64,000 nucleotides of DNA from positions 434,001-498,000 of the forward strand of contig NZ_BONR01000001.1 of assembly GCF_016862815.1 (NCBI RefSeq). Direction: 5' to 3'. The notes beneath the pieces were generated by a model. The model did not search any database. It saw only the letters and a list, made by a program, of their open reading frames with translations, and was not told the origin of the DNA. Of this stretch, positions 1-8,960 are shown in pieces. This stretch comes from Demequina activiva. GTDB lineage: Bacteria; Actinomycetota; Actinomycetes; Actinomycetales; Demequinaceae. The first letter of the stretch is position 1. The number at the start of each line of letters is the position of its first letter. A program made the translations under genes and the position numbers.

Positions 1-9
1 TGCGGCTCA

Positions 10-63
10 CCGGGCTCCCTTCTGCTGCCCCAGAGGGCTCGATCAGGTTCGGAGACCACTTTA
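10..63 (-). promoter_or_regulatory. Possible 5' leader and GTG start of a gene running off the left edge
   Basis: On the minus strand an AGAAGGGAG ribosome-binding-like stretch lies 4 bases before a GTG at position 10, so a gene may begin here and leave the window after three codons. A TAAAGT box (58-63) could be its -10 element. A short hairpin with a GCCC/GGGC stem and the string GAACCTGATC lie between; the latter resembles part of a TPP riboswitch, but the conserved CTGAGA half is absent. The gene itself cannot be identified. Confidence 0.3.
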
Positions 64-207
64 CCTGCGCGTCACCTAGCCGGGCGCCCGCCGCCTGCCT
101 CGCTCCTGACACGACTTCGTCACAGTCTGGCATCGGCCGAGACTGCGGCAAGGCGCCTGCGGTAGCGTCGAATGACAGCACGCCACGATCGATTCCGGGG
201 GATGTCG

Positions 208-1440
208 ATGATGACCGATCGTCGAGAGCGCCGCACTCGCGTGCGAGCCGCGGCGGCGGCCGCGCTCGTCACCATGATGGTCACGGTCCTGGGAGTCGCG
301 CCCGCGACCGCGGCGAGCGGCGTGTCCGCTCAGACGGTGCTCGACACGCTCGCCGTGGCTTCCGAGAGCTCGACGTCGCCCGACGACGACGCCTTCCTGC
401 GCTGGGACGAGCCCGACGGCACGGGCTGCACCGTGCTGGACGACGTGCTCGTCGCGGAGTCCACCACGGCGACGGACGGCGGCTGTCCCGTCACATCGGG
501 ATCGTGGACATCCCCGTGGGATGGCGAGGTGCGCACTGCGGCGGCCGACATGAGCGTGGTGCACCTCGTGCCCATCGACGAGGCATGGAAGTCAGGAGCG
601 GACACGTGGTCCGCGTTGCTGCGCGAGCGGTACGCGATGGAGACCGAGTGGGACCCCACGCTGGTCGCGGTGACCACCGAGGCAGCCGACGCGAGGGCGG
701 GGGCGGACCCGGGAACCTGGATGCCGGAGGGCGATGCCGCCAGCTGCGCGTACGTGGGCGACTGGCTCACCGTCAAGCTGCGCTGGGATCTCGCGGTCGA
801 CCCGCTCGAGCACGCAGCGATCCAGAACATGCTCTCCGGCCCGTGCGACGGCCTCACGCTCGAGGAGCCGCCCAACGCCCCTGGACCCGGGTACTGGTTC
901 CGCGACGTCGACTACTATCACCCGTACACCACCCACATCTCCTGGATGGCGACCGCCGGGATCAGCCAGGGGTACGGCGCGAGTGGTTGGTATGCGCCGC
1001 GCAACGACGTGAACCGCGGTCAGATGGCGACGTTCCTCTACAAGGTCGCCGGCGCCCCGGAGTACGACGCGCCGGCCGCCTCGGCGTTCGACGACGTCCC
1101 CACCTCGCACGTGTTCTACCCCCACATCTCGTGGCTGGCGGACGAGGGCATCACGCAGGGCTACGGCAACGGGGACTTCGGCCCGTCCGACGAGGTCACT
1201 CGCGGCCAGATGGCGGCGTTCCTCTACAAGCTGGCAGGCGCGCCGGCGCACACCCCGCCGGCCGTGTCGCCCTTCCCTGACGTGCCCACGAGCCACACGT
1301 TCTACCAGCACATCTCGTGGCTCGCAGGCACGGGGATCACGAGCGGCCACGCCGACGGAGACTTCAAGCCGAACGGCCTCGTCACCCGTGGGCAGATGGC
1401 CGTGTTCCTGTTCAAGTTCTCCGCGACCGTCGCCAGCTAG
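208..1440 (+). CDS. Secreted protein with degenerate DUF1524/HNH-like domain and three SLH-type repeats
   Basis: This is a 410-residue exported protein. Residues 1-36 form a signal peptide (basic start, long Ala/Val stretch, APATAA cleavage region). Residues about 45-225 align by eye with secreted actinobacterial DUF1524 HNH-type nucleases (GTGCTVLDDVL, SGSWTSPWDGE, VPIDEAWKSGA, VKLRWDL). The usual DH catalytic pair is VH near residue 119, and the usual TN/SN before KGD is missing, so nuclease activity is doubtful. Three surface-layer-homology-like repeats follow at about 231-283, 294-345 and 356-408, each with F.DV...H.F...ISW and a R.QMA.FL.K ending; they probably anchor it to the wall. Start ATG 208 is chosen because a GGGGG run (197-201) sits just upstream; ATG 172 and 202 are alternatives. 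Confidence 0.7.
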   Translation: MMTDRRERRTRVRAAAAAALVTMMVTVLGVAPATAASGVSAQTVLDTLAVASESSTSPDDDAFLRWDEPDGTGCTVLDDVLVAESTTATDGGCPVTSGSWTSPWDGEVRTAAADMSVVHLVPIDEAWKSGADTWSALLRERYAMETEWDPTLVAVTTEAADARAGADPGTWMPEGDAASCAYVGDWLTVKLRWDLAVDPLEHAAIQNMLSGPCDGLTLEEPPNAPGPGYWFRDVDYYHPYTTHISWMATAGISQGYGASGWYAPRNDVNRGQMATFLYKVAGAPEYDAPAASAFDDVPTSHVFYPHISWLADEGITQGYGNGDFGPSDEVTRGQMAAFLYKLAGAPAHTPPAVSPFPDVPTSHTFYQHISWLAGTGITSGHADGDFKPNGLVTRGQMAVFLFKFSATVAS

Positions 1441-1458
1441 CCACTCGCCGGGACCGGG

Positions 1459-1530
1459 CTCCGCCCACAGGATTCGAACCTGTACTGCAAGGCTCCAAAG
1501 GCCTGCGTGCTGCCGTTACACCAGGGCGGA
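1459..1530 (-). tRNA. tRNA-Gln (anticodon UUG)
   Basis: The minus strand folds as a full cloverleaf: a 7-bp acceptor stem TCCGCCC/GGGCGGA, an anticodon loop CTTTGGA giving UUG, and a T-arm containing GGTTCGAATCC. The 3' CCA is not encoded. It lies between the SLH-protein gene and the TetR gene and is transcribed against both. Confidence 0.93.
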
Positions 1531-1589
1531 ACGTGGGGCCGCGCCCCACAGGTCGTCCAGTCTGCCAGGATTCGCGGCACACTAGGGAC

Positions 1590-2246
1590 GTGACCGACAC
1601 CTCGAAGAAGTCCCCCCGAGCTCGCATGACCGCCCGCGAGCGGCGCGAGCAGCTGCTGGGCGTGGCTCGCACCCTGTTCGCCGAGCGTGGCTTCGAGGGG
1701 ACGTCCGTCGAGGAGATCGCGGCTCGCGCGGACGTGTCCAAGCCCGTGGTCTACGAGCACTTCGGCGGCAAGGAGGGCGTCTACGCCGTCATCGTCGACC
1801 GCGAGGTGGAGGCACTGCTCACCGCGCTGTCCGGCGCCCTCGCCGAGCGCGGCCACCCCAAGCAGCTGGTCGAGCGCGCGGCGCTGGCGCTGCTGGACTA
1901 CATCGAGTCCTCGCCGGACGGCTTCCGCATGCTGGTGCGCGACTCCCCCGTCGCGCAGGCCTCCGGCACGTTCTCCTCGCTCATCGGCGACGTCGCGGCA
2001 CAGGTGGAGCACCTGCTGGCCCACCAGTTCGAGAAGCGCGAGCTCGACGCCTCCGCCGCGCCCATCTACTCGCAGATGCTCGTAGGAATGGTGGCGCTGA
2101 CAGGCCAGCACTGGGCGGAGGTGCGCGAACCCGCCAAGGAGGAGGTCGCCGCCCACCTGGTGAACCTCGCGTGGAACGGGCTCAGCGACTTCGAGCGCGA
2201 CCCGGTGCTGCCGTCGCAGGGCGACCGCGACGTGTCGCCCGGGTGA
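1590..2246 (+). CDS. TetR/AcrR-family transcriptional regulator
   Basis: This 218-residue protein has the typical TetR plan: an N-terminal helix-turn-helix at about residues 15-60 (RREQLLGVARTLFAERG, then TSVEEIAARADVSKPVVYEHF) and an all-helical ligand-binding half. It is a DNA-binding repressor-type protein whose inducer and targets cannot be read from sequence. The GTG at 1590 is chosen as start because CACACT lies six bases upstream, as in leaderless transcripts; ATG at 1626 is the alternative and would remove 12 residues. The neighbouring mscL has its own ribosome-binding site 80 bases downstream, so the two need not share regulation. Confidence 0.85.
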   Translation: MTDTSKKSPRARMTARERREQLLGVARTLFAERGFEGTSVEEIAARADVSKPVVYEHFGGKEGVYAVIVDREVEALLTALSGALAERGHPKQLVERAALALLDYIESSPDGFRMLVRDSPVAQASGTFSSLIGDVAAQVEHLLAHQFEKRELDASAAPIYSQMLVGMVALTGQHWAEVREPAKEEVAAHLVNLAWNGLSDFERDPVLPSQGDRDVSPG

Positions 2247-2327
2247 AATCTTCCCGCACCCGATGACAGCAGGGCCGATGCGCTCTATTCTCTGTCGTGA
2301 CGTCACCTCACGACTCAGGAGAGAGCA

Positions 2328-2723
2328 ATGATTCAGGGCTTCAAGGACTTCATCACCCGCGGCAACGTGGTCGACCTCGCTGTCGCGGTCGTCATCGGCG
2401 GCGCCTTCGCCGCGGTGATCGCCGCGATCGTGGAGGGGTTCATCAATCCGCTCATCGCGCTGATCTTCGGTCAGCCCAGCCTCATCGAGCTGGGCAACTT
2501 CACGATCAACGAGACCCTCTTCCCCATGGGGTTGATCCTCGACGCGCTGTTCAAGTTCATCACCGTCGCGCTCGCGATCTACTTCCTCGTGGTGGTGCCG
2601 CTCAACAAGCTCGCCGAGCGTCGCAAGAAGGGTGAGCCCGCGGTCGACGAGCCGGCGAGCCCCACCGAGATCGAGCTGCTGACCGAGATCCGCGACGCAC
2701 TCAGGGCGCGCGACGCACAGTAG
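2328..2723 (+). CDS. mscL: Large-conductance mechanosensitive channel MscL
   Basis: The 131-residue product matches MscL over its whole length. It begins with the amphipathic N-terminus MIQGFKDFITRGNVVDLAV, has TM1 at about residues 15-45, a periplasmic-side loop, TM2 at about 65-90 ending in FLVVVPLNKL, and a charged C-terminal helix. MscL forms a homopentamer that opens on membrane tension during osmotic downshock and releases solutes. The start is supported by GGAGAG seven bases upstream. The gene converges with ispE with two bases between the stop codons. Confidence 0.96.
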   Translation: MIQGFKDFITRGNVVDLAVAVVIGGAFAAVIAAIVEGFINPLIALIFGQPSLIELGNFTINETLFPMGLILDALFKFITVALAIYFLVVVPLNKLAERRKKGEPAVDEPASPTEIELLTEIRDALRARDAQ

Positions 2724-2725
2724 CG

Positions 2726-3655
2726 TCAGCCCACCACCACCGCTCCGGGCGCGGGACCGCTGGCGGTGACCACCGCATCGGCCGTGCCGGAGACGGTGAG
2801 GTGCGCCGCGATCGCGAGCGCGTGCTGGCGCGAGCGCGCGAGAGCGGCCACCGTGGGGCCCGAGCCGGACACCATGGCGCCCAGCGCCTCCGCCTCGAGC
2901 GCCTGCTCCATGACCGAACGCAGGTGCGGCGCGAGGCTCAGCGCGGCGGGCTGGAGGTCGTTGACGAGCACGTCTCCCAGCAGCTCCGCGTCGCCGGCGC
3001 GCAGCGCGACCATGATGTCCTCGCTGATCTCTGGCACGACGGCGGAGCGTTCACCGGACTCGATCATGCGGTCGTACTCGCCATAGACCTCCGCGGTCGA
3101 CAGCCCGTGCGGCTGCGTCGCGATCACCCAGTGGAACTGGCCGCGCGTCATGGCAGGCGTGATCTGGTCCCCGCGGCCCAGGCCCACGGCCGTGTGGCCA
3201 TGCAGGATGAACGGCACGTCCGCACCCAGCTCCGCCGCGATCTCGTCGAGCTGCGACCGTCCCACACCCAGGTCCCAGGCCTCGGCGCATGCGAGCAGGG
3301 CGGCAGCCGCATCGGCGCTCCCGCCCGCCATGCCGCCCGCGACCGGGACTCCCTTGACGATCTCCACGGCGATGCCGTCCGTCACGCCGAACGCGTCGCG
3401 CAGCGCCTGTGCCGCCCGCACGGCGATGTTGCTGCCGTCGAGAGGAACCGCGCCGATGTCGACGGCGGCGCCGCGGGCAGCGGCGACGTCCACGGTGATC
3501 TGCTCGTCCTTGCGGACGGTCGCGGTGACCGTCTCGTACAGATCCACGGCCTGGAACACCGTGGCGAGGGGGTGATACCCGTCCTCCTGCACCGGCCCCA
3601 CCGACAGCTGCAGGTTCACCTTGCCCGGGGCGCGCACGGTGACGGAGCGGGTCAT
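2726..3655 (-). CDS. ispE: 4-diphosphocytidyl-2-C-methyl-D-erythritol kinase
   Basis: IspE phosphorylates CDP-methylerythritol in the non-mevalonate (MEP) isoprenoid pathway in the cytoplasm. The 309-residue protein has the GHMP-kinase hallmarks: the N-terminal [12 protein letters not shown], the phosphate-binding loop [12 protein letters not shown] near residue 110, and the C-terminal GSGPTVAAL motif. Its ATG overlaps the rsmA stop codon in ATGA, implying coupled translation. It is the last gene of the wall hydrolase-rsmA-ispE operon. Two other MEP genes, ispD and ispF, lie together 55 kb away in the same window. Confidence 0.95.
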   Translation of the reverse strand: MTRSVTVRAPGKVNLQLSVGPVQEDGYHPLATVFQAVDLYETVTATVRKDEQITVDVAAARGAAVDIGAVPLDGSNIAVRAAQALRDAFGVTDGIAVEIVKGVPVAGGMAGGSADAAAALLACAEAWDLGVGRSQLDEIAAELGADVPFILHGHTAVGLGRGDQITPAMTRGQFHWVIATQPHGLSTAEVYGEYDRMIESGERSAVVPEISEDIMVALRAGDAELLGDVLVNDLQPAALSLAPHLRSVMEQALEAEALGAMVSGSGPTVAALARSRQHALAIAAHLTVSGTADAVVTASGPAPGAVVVG

Positions 3656-4527
3656 GACCCCACTGTGTCAGATGCGTCCGGCTCGCGGGAAGCGAGTGCC
3701 TCAGCGATGCGCGCGAACGCGACGATGTCCAGCTGCTCGCCGCGGGTGAGCGGCTCGATTCCCGTCGAGCGCAGCGCCGTCTCCGCCGCAGCTCCCGAGC
3801 CCGCGATTCCGGACAGCGCCCCGCGCAGGCCCTTGCGACGCTGGGCGAAGGCGGCGTCGACCACAGCGAACACCTCCTCGCGAGTGGCGGTGGTGTCCGG
3901 CTGCGCGCGACGCTCCATGAGCACCAGCACGCTGTCGACCCGTGGCACGGGCCAGAACACGGCACGGCCCACATCACCCGCATGGCGCACGGAGCTGTAC
4001 CAGGCGGCCTTCGCGGAGGGGATGCCGTAGGTGCGGGATCCCGGGGGTGCGGCGAGCCGCGCGCCCACCTCTGCCTGGACCATCACGAGGACGCGCTCAA
4101 GGCTCGGGAAGGTCTCCAGGAAGTGCAGGATCACGGGCACCGACACGTTGTAGGGGAGGTTCGCCACCAGAGCGGTGGGGGGCTGCGGGAGATCGGTCAC
4201 CGTGAGAGCATCCGCCTGGATCACGCTCAGGCGTCCCGACGCGGCCGAGGCGCGCGAGGCCGCGGTCGCCGGCAGCGCTCGAGCGAGGATGGGGTCGATC
4301 TCGACGGCCGTGACGGCGGCGCCGGTCTCGAGCAGGGCGAGCGTCAGCGAACCGAGCCCGGGACCCACCTCGACCACATGGTCGCCGTCACCCACCCCCG
4401 CGATCCGCGCGATGCGTCGCACCGTGCCGGCGTCGACGACGAAGTTCTGGCCCCACTTCTTGGTGGGCGCGGTGCCCAGCGACTCAGCGAGGGTCCGGAT
4501 GTCCGTGGGACCCAGCAGGTCCACCAC
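3652..4527 (-). CDS. rsmA: 16S rRNA (adenine1518-N6/adenine1519-N6)-dimethyltransferase
   Basis: RsmA (KsgA) uses S-adenosylmethionine to dimethylate two adjacent adenines in helix 45 of 16S rRNA during small-subunit maturation. The 291-residue protein shows [10 protein letters not shown] near the start, the SAM-binding [12 protein letters not shown], the acidic VEIDP and the catalytic NLPY motif. The C-terminal helical domain is complete. Start GTG 4527 follows the upstream gene's stop after three bases; GTG 4524 is equivalent. It overlaps ispE by four bases. Confidence 0.95.
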   Translation of the reverse strand: MVDLLGPTDIRTLAESLGTAPTKKWGQNFVVDAGTVRRIARIAGVGDGDHVVEVGPGLGSLTLALLETGAAVTAVEIDPILARALPATAASRASAASGRLSVIQADALTVTDLPQPPTALVANLPYNVSVPVILHFLETFPSLERVLVMVQAEVGARLAAPPGSRTYGIPSAKAAWYSSVRHAGDVGRAVFWPVPRVDSVLVLMERRAQPDTTATREEVFAVVDAAFAQRRKGLRGALSGIAGSGAAAETALRSTGIEPLTRGEQLDIVAFARIAEALASREPDASDTVGS

Positions 4528-4530
4528 GGC

Positions 4531-5328
4531 CTAGTACCAGCCGCGGTTGACCGAGTGGCTCCAAGCGCCGCACGGGGTGCCGTAGCGGCCACTGATGTAG
4601 TTCAGGCCCCAGGTGATCTGGGTGGCGGGGTTCGTGCGCCAGTCCGCACCCACGGACGCCATCTTGGATCCGGGCAGCGACTGCGGGATTCCGTACGCAC
4701 CCGACGAGCGGTTCTCCGCGTTGTGGCGCCAGTTGGACTCCTTGGTGAACAGCGCGTTGAGGCACTCCCACTCGGTCCCGGTCCAGCCGCGGTTCGCGGC
4801 CAGCTGCTGGCCCAGCGCGCGGTTGGCACCGGCGTTGCTGGTCTTGGGGATGACGGGCTCCTTGAGCGCGCCCACGGCGACGACCTCGTCCACCGGCTCG
4901 TCGACCACCACGCGGATTCCCGCGTCGCGCTCGACCTCGACGCCGTCCTTGAGGGTGACGGTGTAGCTGACGAGCGCGGTGCCGTCCTCGCCCTCGGTCA
5001 CGACCTTGGACGTGCCCTCGTACTCGTCGAAGTCCTTCTCCTGGACCGAGTCGTGGGCGATCGACTCCTCCTCGGTGCGGGTGACGACCTCGAGGTCGGC
5101 CGCATCGGCGCTCACGGGAGCGACCTGCTGAGCGAGGTCGAGAGACGTGCTGGACTCCGTGCCGTCCTGCGCCCAGGCGTTCACGCCCACGGACGCAAAC
5201 GACCCCACCGCGAACGCGGTGAGGGCGACAGAGCCCGCAAGCGTGCGCGTGGTGCGGGTGCGCGAAACGGAGCGCTGGCGCGACTCCCTGCGGCCGCCGG
5301 GGACGGCGGCCCTGCGTCGATAGCTCAC
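4531..5328 (-). CDS. Secreted G5-domain cell-wall hydrolase (transglycosylase-like) at the rpfB position
   Basis: The 265-residue product has a basic N-terminus, one hydrophobic segment (about 30-52) serving as signal or anchor, a G5 domain (about 95-155) and a C-terminal lysozyme-fold domain (about 180-265) with ECLNALFTKESNWRH, SSGAYGIPQSLPGSKM and a GLNYI..RYGTPCGAW ending. The ESNW glutamate is the likely catalytic acid. This places it with SLT/APF-type muralytic enzymes that cut glycan strands in the wall. Mycobacterial rpfB occupies the same place before ksgA and ispE, but the classical Rpf domain is absent here. Start is GTG with AAAGGA upstream. A hairpin and an MtrA-like direct repeat lie in its leader. 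Confidence 0.85.
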   Translation of the reverse strand: MSYRRRAAVPGGRRESRQRSVSRTRTTRTLAGSVALTAFAVGSFASVGVNAWAQDGTESSTSLDLAQQVAPVSADAADLEVVTRTEEESIAHDSVQEKDFDEYEGTSKVVTEGEDGTALVSYTVTLKDGVEVERDAGIRVVVDEPVDEVVAVGALKEPVIPKTSNAGANRALGQQLAANRGWTGTEWECLNALFTKESNWRHNAENRSSGAYGIPQSLPGSKMASVGADWRTNPATQITWGLNYISGRYGTPCGAWSHSVNRGWY

Positions 5329-5347
5329 TCGAAGAGGTCCTTTCCTT

Positions 5348-5365
5348 CAGGCGCCGTGGCGCCTG
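5348..5365 (-). promoter_or_regulatory. Hairpin in the leader of the G5 wall-hydrolase gene
   Basis: CAGGCGCC and GGCGCCTG form a perfect inverted repeat separated by two bases, directly before the AAAGGA ribosome-binding site of the G5-domain gene. It may shape the leader mRNA or be an operator; there is no T-run, so it is not a typical terminator. Confidence 0.4.
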
Positions 5366-5380
5366 TAACCGATCTGTTAT
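5363..5380 (-). promoter_or_regulatory. MtrA-like direct repeat upstream of the G5 wall-hydrolase gene
   Basis: Reading the minus strand, ATAACA and GTTACA occur as a direct repeat with an 11-bp period, within ATAACAGATCGGTTACAG. Actinobacterial MtrA response regulators are known to bind loose direct repeats of GTAACA-type hexamers before wall-hydrolase genes. A second repeat of the same spacing precedes the NlpC/P60 gene (36903-36919). Assignment to MtrA is inferred; the mtrA gene is not in the window. Confidence 0.45.
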
Positions 5381-5452
5381 CTCACACTCGTGCCTGAGAA
5401 TGCCAGTCGAGATCTCACAGATGCCCGCGTCCGAGCGCCCTGATTGCCGTGA

Positions 5453-6289
5453 CTACCAGGGGCCATACAGCTCGTGGGAGGTGTTCCACACCTGGGTGCA
5501 CATCTGCTCCAGGTCGTGCTCGAGGATGCGTGCGACCTCGCGGACGGTCAGCGCCGCCTGCGCGGGCGCGTTGGGCGCTCCTCGATGGGGGTGCGGGGTG
5601 AGGAACGGGGCGTCCGTCTCGATCAGGAGGCGCTCGGGCGGGGTGACCGCGACCGCGGCTCGCAGCGGGTCCGCGTTCTTGAACGTCACGGTGCCGGCGA
5701 TGCTGAGGTACCAGCCCTCGTGCGCGCACACCCGAGCCATCGCGGCGTCGCCAGAGAAGCAGTGGAAGACCGTCCGCGCCGGGGCGCCGTCCGCGAGCAG
5801 CACCTCGATCACCTCCGCGTGGGCGTCGCGATCGTGGATCTGGAGCGGCAGGTCGAGCTCCTTCGCGAGCGCGATGTGGTCGCGGAAGGCGGCGAGCTGC
5901 GCGTCACGGCCCTCGGGCCCGGTGCGGAAGAAGTCCAGGCCCGTCTCTCCCACGACCCGGATGCGCTCGCCTCTCGCGAGCGCCGCGACCTCCGCGAACG
6001 CGTCGTCGTACTCACCGCGAGCGGCGAGCACCGCTGCGTCGTTGGGGTGCAGAGCGACGCCGCCCAGCATCTGCGGGAAGCGCGACACCGCATCGGCCGT
6101 CCATCGCGCGGACTCGAGATCGCAGCCGATCTGGACCACGCGTGCGACGCCCGCCCTTGCGGCCTCCTCGAGCCGGTCCTCCACGGACCGCGGCTCGTCT
6201 CCCGCCGGGTACTCGAGGTGACAGTGGTTGTCGACGATGGGAGCCGGCAGGGCCTCTGGGGGCGCCGGCCACTGGCCGCGCCGGGTCAC
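5453..6289 (-). CDS. tatD: TatD-family metal-dependent DNase
   Basis: The 278-residue protein belongs to the TatD amidohydrolase-fold nucleases, which act on DNA ends and assist repair or RNA quality control. Metal ligands are visible: the first strand [17 protein letters not shown], the QIHDRDA histidine, FHCFSG and the late [14 protein letters not shown]. Start is GTG 6289, overlapping the metG stop in GTGA, so it is probably translated with metG. A longer reading frame exists upstream but lies inside metG. The metG-tatD pairing is common in bacteria. Confidence 0.92.
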   Translation of the reverse strand: MTRRGQWPAPPEALPAPIVDNHCHLEYPAGDEPRSVEDRLEEAARAGVARVVQIGCDLESARWTADAVSRFPQMLGGVALHPNDAAVLAARGEYDDAFAEVAALARGERIRVVGETGLDFFRTGPEGRDAQLAAFRDHIALAKELDLPLQIHDRDAHAEVIEVLLADGAPARTVFHCFSGDAAMARVCAHEGWYLSIAGTVTFKNADPLRAAVAVTPPERLLIETDAPFLTPHPHRGAPNAPAQAALTVREVARILEHDLEQMCTQVWNTSHELYGPW

Positions 6290-8082
6290 TCGTCTCCGGA
6301 GCGCATCCGCTCGAGCTCGGCCTCGACGATGTCGTCGTCGAGCTTGACGAACACGGGCGCCGGCTGGGGAACAGGGGTGCCGGGGGTGACGATGCGCCGC
6401 TTCCACGTCCCGTGCTGCGAGGAGTAGTCGCCCTGGATGACCGGGTAGTGGCGGTCAGGCAGGTCCAGATCCTCAACCTCGTTCATCTGCGGCATGGGAG
6501 CGAAGGTGCCCTCTCCGCCCAGCGCCTCGTGGACCTTCTGCGCGCTGTGCGGAAGGAAGGGTGCCAACAGCGTGTTCGCGTCGTTGACGAGCTGGGCGGC
6601 GACGCCCAGCACGGTCTTCATGCGCTCGGGGTCGTCGTTCTTGAGCTTCCAGGGGGCCGTGTCCGCCAGGTACTTGTTGGCGTCGCCCACCACCCGCATC
6701 GCCTCGTTGGCCGCGGCGCGCTGGCGGTGGCCGCGGATCAGCTCGCCCACGTGGGCGAACGACGCCTCGGACGCCGCGAGCGCCGCGCGGTCCACCTCCT
6801 GCAGGTCCGTCAGCTCGGGGATCGAGCCCACGTTCTTGTGCAGCAGGGACGCCGTGCGGTTGACGAGATTGCCCCAGCCCGCGACCAGCTCGTCGTTGGT
6901 GCGGCGCTTGAACTCTGACCACGTGAAGTCCGCGTCCGAGCTCTCCGGGCCGGCCACGGCGATGAAGTACCGCAGCGCGTCCGGCTGATAGCGGGCGAGC
7001 ATGTCGCGGACGTAGATCACGTGTCCTCGCGAGGACGAGAACTTCGCGGACTCCATGGTGAGGAACTCGCTCGAGACCACCTCGGTGGGCAGCTGCAGGT
7101 CGCCGAACTCGGACAGCGTCCCACCCTTGGCTCCGCGACCGTTGGCCGCGAGCAGCTCGCCGGGCCAGATCTGGCTGTGGAACGTGATGTTGTCCTTGCC
7201 CATGAAGTAGTAGGACAGGGCCTGGGGGTCGTTCCACCACTGGCGCCACGCGTCGGGCTCGCCCTCGCGCCGCGCCCACTCGATCGACGCGGACAGGTAG
7301 CCGATCACGGCGTCGAACCACACGTACAGGCGCTTGTTGGGGTTGTCCGACCAGCCGTCGAGCGGCACCGGGATGCCCCAGTCGATGTCGCGGGTCATCG
7401 CGCGCGGGCGCACGTCTCCGAGGAGGTTGAGCGAGAAGTTCAGGACGTTGGGGCGCCAGCCGTGGCGCGCACCCAGCCACTGCGACAGCGGCTCCACCAG
7501 CGCGGGCAGGTCCAGGAAGAAGTGCTCGGTCTCGATGAACTGGGGAGTCTCGCCGTTGATGCGGCTCACCGGGTTCTTGAGGTCCACCGCGTCGAGCTGG
7601 TTGCCGCAGCTGTCGCACTGGTCTCCGCGCGCCCCGTCGGAGCCGCAGATGGGACAGGTGCCCTCGATGTAGCGGTCCGGCAGAGTGCGGCCCGTGGACG
7701 GCGAGATGGCGCCGCGGGTGGTCTGCTCGATCATGTAGCCGTTCGAGTGGACGGCCTTGAACATCGCCTGGGCGACCTTGTAGTGGTTGCCCGTGGTGGT
7801 GCGAGTGAACAGGTCGTAGGACAGTCCCAGCGACACCAGGTCCTCGACGATCACCCGGTTGTAGCGGTCAGCGAGCTCCTGCGCGCTCACTCCCTCGCCC
7901 TCGGCCTGCACCAGGATGGGCGTGCCGTGCTCATCCGTGCCCGAGACCATGAGCACGTCCTCGCCCGCCATGCGCATGTACCGGCTGAACACGTCCGAGG
8001 GCACGCCGAAACCGGCCACGTGGCCGATGTGGCGCGGCCCGTTGGCATACGGCCAGGCGACTGCGGAGAGGATGTGTGACAT
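6286..8082 (-). CDS. metG: Methionyl-tRNA synthetase
   Basis: This class I synthetase charges tRNA-Met using ATP. The 598-residue product has the adenylate-forming HIGH in [10 protein letters not shown], the GTDEHGTP motif, a zinc knuckle with two CxxC pairs (CPIC and CDSC, near residues 130-150) and a KMSKS-equivalent KFSSSRGH. An anticodon-binding helical domain follows; the C-terminal tRNA-binding extension of some MetG proteins is absent. ATG 8082 is preferred because AGGA lies nine bases upstream; ATG 8091 is in frame. It is followed by tatD with overlapping codons. Confidence 0.96.
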   Translation of the reverse strand: MSHILSAVAWPYANGPRHIGHVAGFGVPSDVFSRYMRMAGEDVLMVSGTDEHGTPILVQAEGEGVSAQELADRYNRVIVEDLVSLGLSYDLFTRTTTGNHYKVAQAMFKAVHSNGYMIEQTTRGAISPSTGRTLPDRYIEGTCPICGSDGARGDQCDSCGNQLDAVDLKNPVSRINGETPQFIETEHFFLDLPALVEPLSQWLGARHGWRPNVLNFSLNLLGDVRPRAMTRDIDWGIPVPLDGWSDNPNKRLYVWFDAVIGYLSASIEWARREGEPDAWRQWWNDPQALSYYFMGKDNITFHSQIWPGELLAANGRGAKGGTLSEFGDLQLPTEVVSSEFLTMESAKFSSSRGHVIYVRDMLARYQPDALRYFIAVAGPESSDADFTWSEFKRRTNDELVAGWGNLVNRTASLLHKNVGSIPELTDLQEVDRAALAASEASFAHVGELIRGHRQRAAANEAMRVVGDANKYLADTAPWKLKNDDPERMKTVLGVAAQLVNDANTLLAPFLPHSAQKVHEALGGEGTFAPMPQMNEVEDLDLPDRHYPVIQGDYSSQHGTWKRRIVTPGTPVPQPAPVFVKLDDDIVEAELERMRSGDE

Positions 8083-8135
8083 GGCGCCCATCCTAGTGAC
8101 AGCCCAGGGGGGCCGATGCGGGGGCGGAGCGGCCG

Positions 8136-8960
8136 CTACTGGTACGTGGGGGCAGGCTCGAGCCCGAACAGCTCCTCGAGCGTCGCGATGCCCTCGTCGT
8201 GCATGTGCGTCGCGAGATCGACGCCCACGTAGCGCACGTGCCACGGCTCGTAGCGATAGCCCGTGACGTCCGCGAGACCGTCCGGGTAGCGCGTGATGAA
8301 GCCGTACTCGTGCCCGTGCTCGGAGATCCACACGCCGGCGGGCTCCTCGCCGAAGCACGGCTTGAGGCGGCACGCGGAGCTCTGGTACACGTCTGCGGCG
8401 AGCCCGGTCTGGTGCTCGGAGTGGCCCGCCCGTGCGGAGAACGTGTCCGCGCGTTCGCGGCCCCACTGCGCGACGTAGTCCGCGTAGAGGCCGGCCTGGA
8501 AGCCGTGGCTGCGATACGCCGTGCCGATGGAGAAGCCCGCGCCCGCATCGGCGGCCGCGTCACGCATCGTGATCAGGGCGGCCGCCGCCTCCGGGGTCAT
8601 CTCCGAGCCGCCGGGGATCCTCTCGAGCTCGGGAGGCGCCCAGGTCGCCGGGTCGAGCGGACGGTGCTTGTTGACCACGACCCACGCCGACGAGGGGTCG
8701 TCGATCGAGCGCGCGTCGAGGTCGAAGGAGGGCGAGACCTCGACCTCTGCGGTCGTGATCGACGGCTCCACCGACGGCGCGGTGATGGGATCGTTCGCCG
8801 GCTCCGCGGTGACGGTCACGACGGGAACGGCCGATGCGGTGGTCGCCGGCGCCTGGGTGTCGCCGAGCGCGGCGGCAGCCAGCCCGCTCAGCACTCCGAG
8901 GGCCGCCACCGCGACGATCGCCGTGAGCGCGGAGCGGCGAGCGCGGCGGTGCTCAGCCAT
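8136..8960 (-). CDS. VanY-type D-alanyl-D-alanine carboxypeptidase
   Basis: The 274-residue protein has a basic N-terminus followed by a transmembrane or signal segment (about 10-35), an Ala/Thr/Pro-rich spacer and a peptidase M15B/VanY domain (about 120-270). Zinc-site motifs are visible: [17 protein letters not shown] supplies His and Asp, and [13 protein letters not shown] supplies the second histidine region. Such enzymes trim the terminal D-Ala from peptidoglycan stem peptides outside the membrane. Its ATG lies eight bases inside the rsmI coding region, so it is the second gene of that unit. Confidence 0.9.
   Translation of the reverse strand: MAEHRRARRSALTAIVAVAALGVLSGLAAAALGDTQAPATTASAVPVVTVTAEPANDPITAPSVEPSITTAEVEVSPSFDLDARSIDDPSSAWVVVNKHRPLDPATWAPPELERIPGGSEMTPEAAAALITMRDAAADAGAGFSIGTAYRSHGFQAGLYADYVAQWGRERADTFSARAGHSEHQTGLAADVYQSSACRLKPCFGEEPAGVWISEHGHEYGFITRYPDGLADVTGYRYEPWHVRYVGVDLATHMHDEGIATLEELFGLEPAPTYQ

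Noticed and set aside
1..63. TPP or cobalamin riboswitch on the minus strand
   Set aside because: GAACCTGATC and AGGGAG resemble the 3' half of a TPP riboswitch, and GGGAGCCCGGTGAG recalls a cobalamin core, but the TPP CTGAGA half is absent and the CCGG pairing partner of the cobalamin core is missing. An ordinary leader with ribosome-binding site and GTG start is simpler.
3982..5397. 471-codon plus-strand frame antisense to rsmA and the G5 wall hydrolase
   Set aside because: Both minus-strand genes have clear domains and coupled starts; this frame is compositionally a shadow.
5329..5452. c-di-AMP (ydaO-type) riboswitch before the rpfB-position gene
   Set aside because: Such riboswitches precede wall-hydrolase genes in actinobacteria, but the gap is only 124 bases and the conserved GGGGA...GGGTGAATC-type cores are not present.
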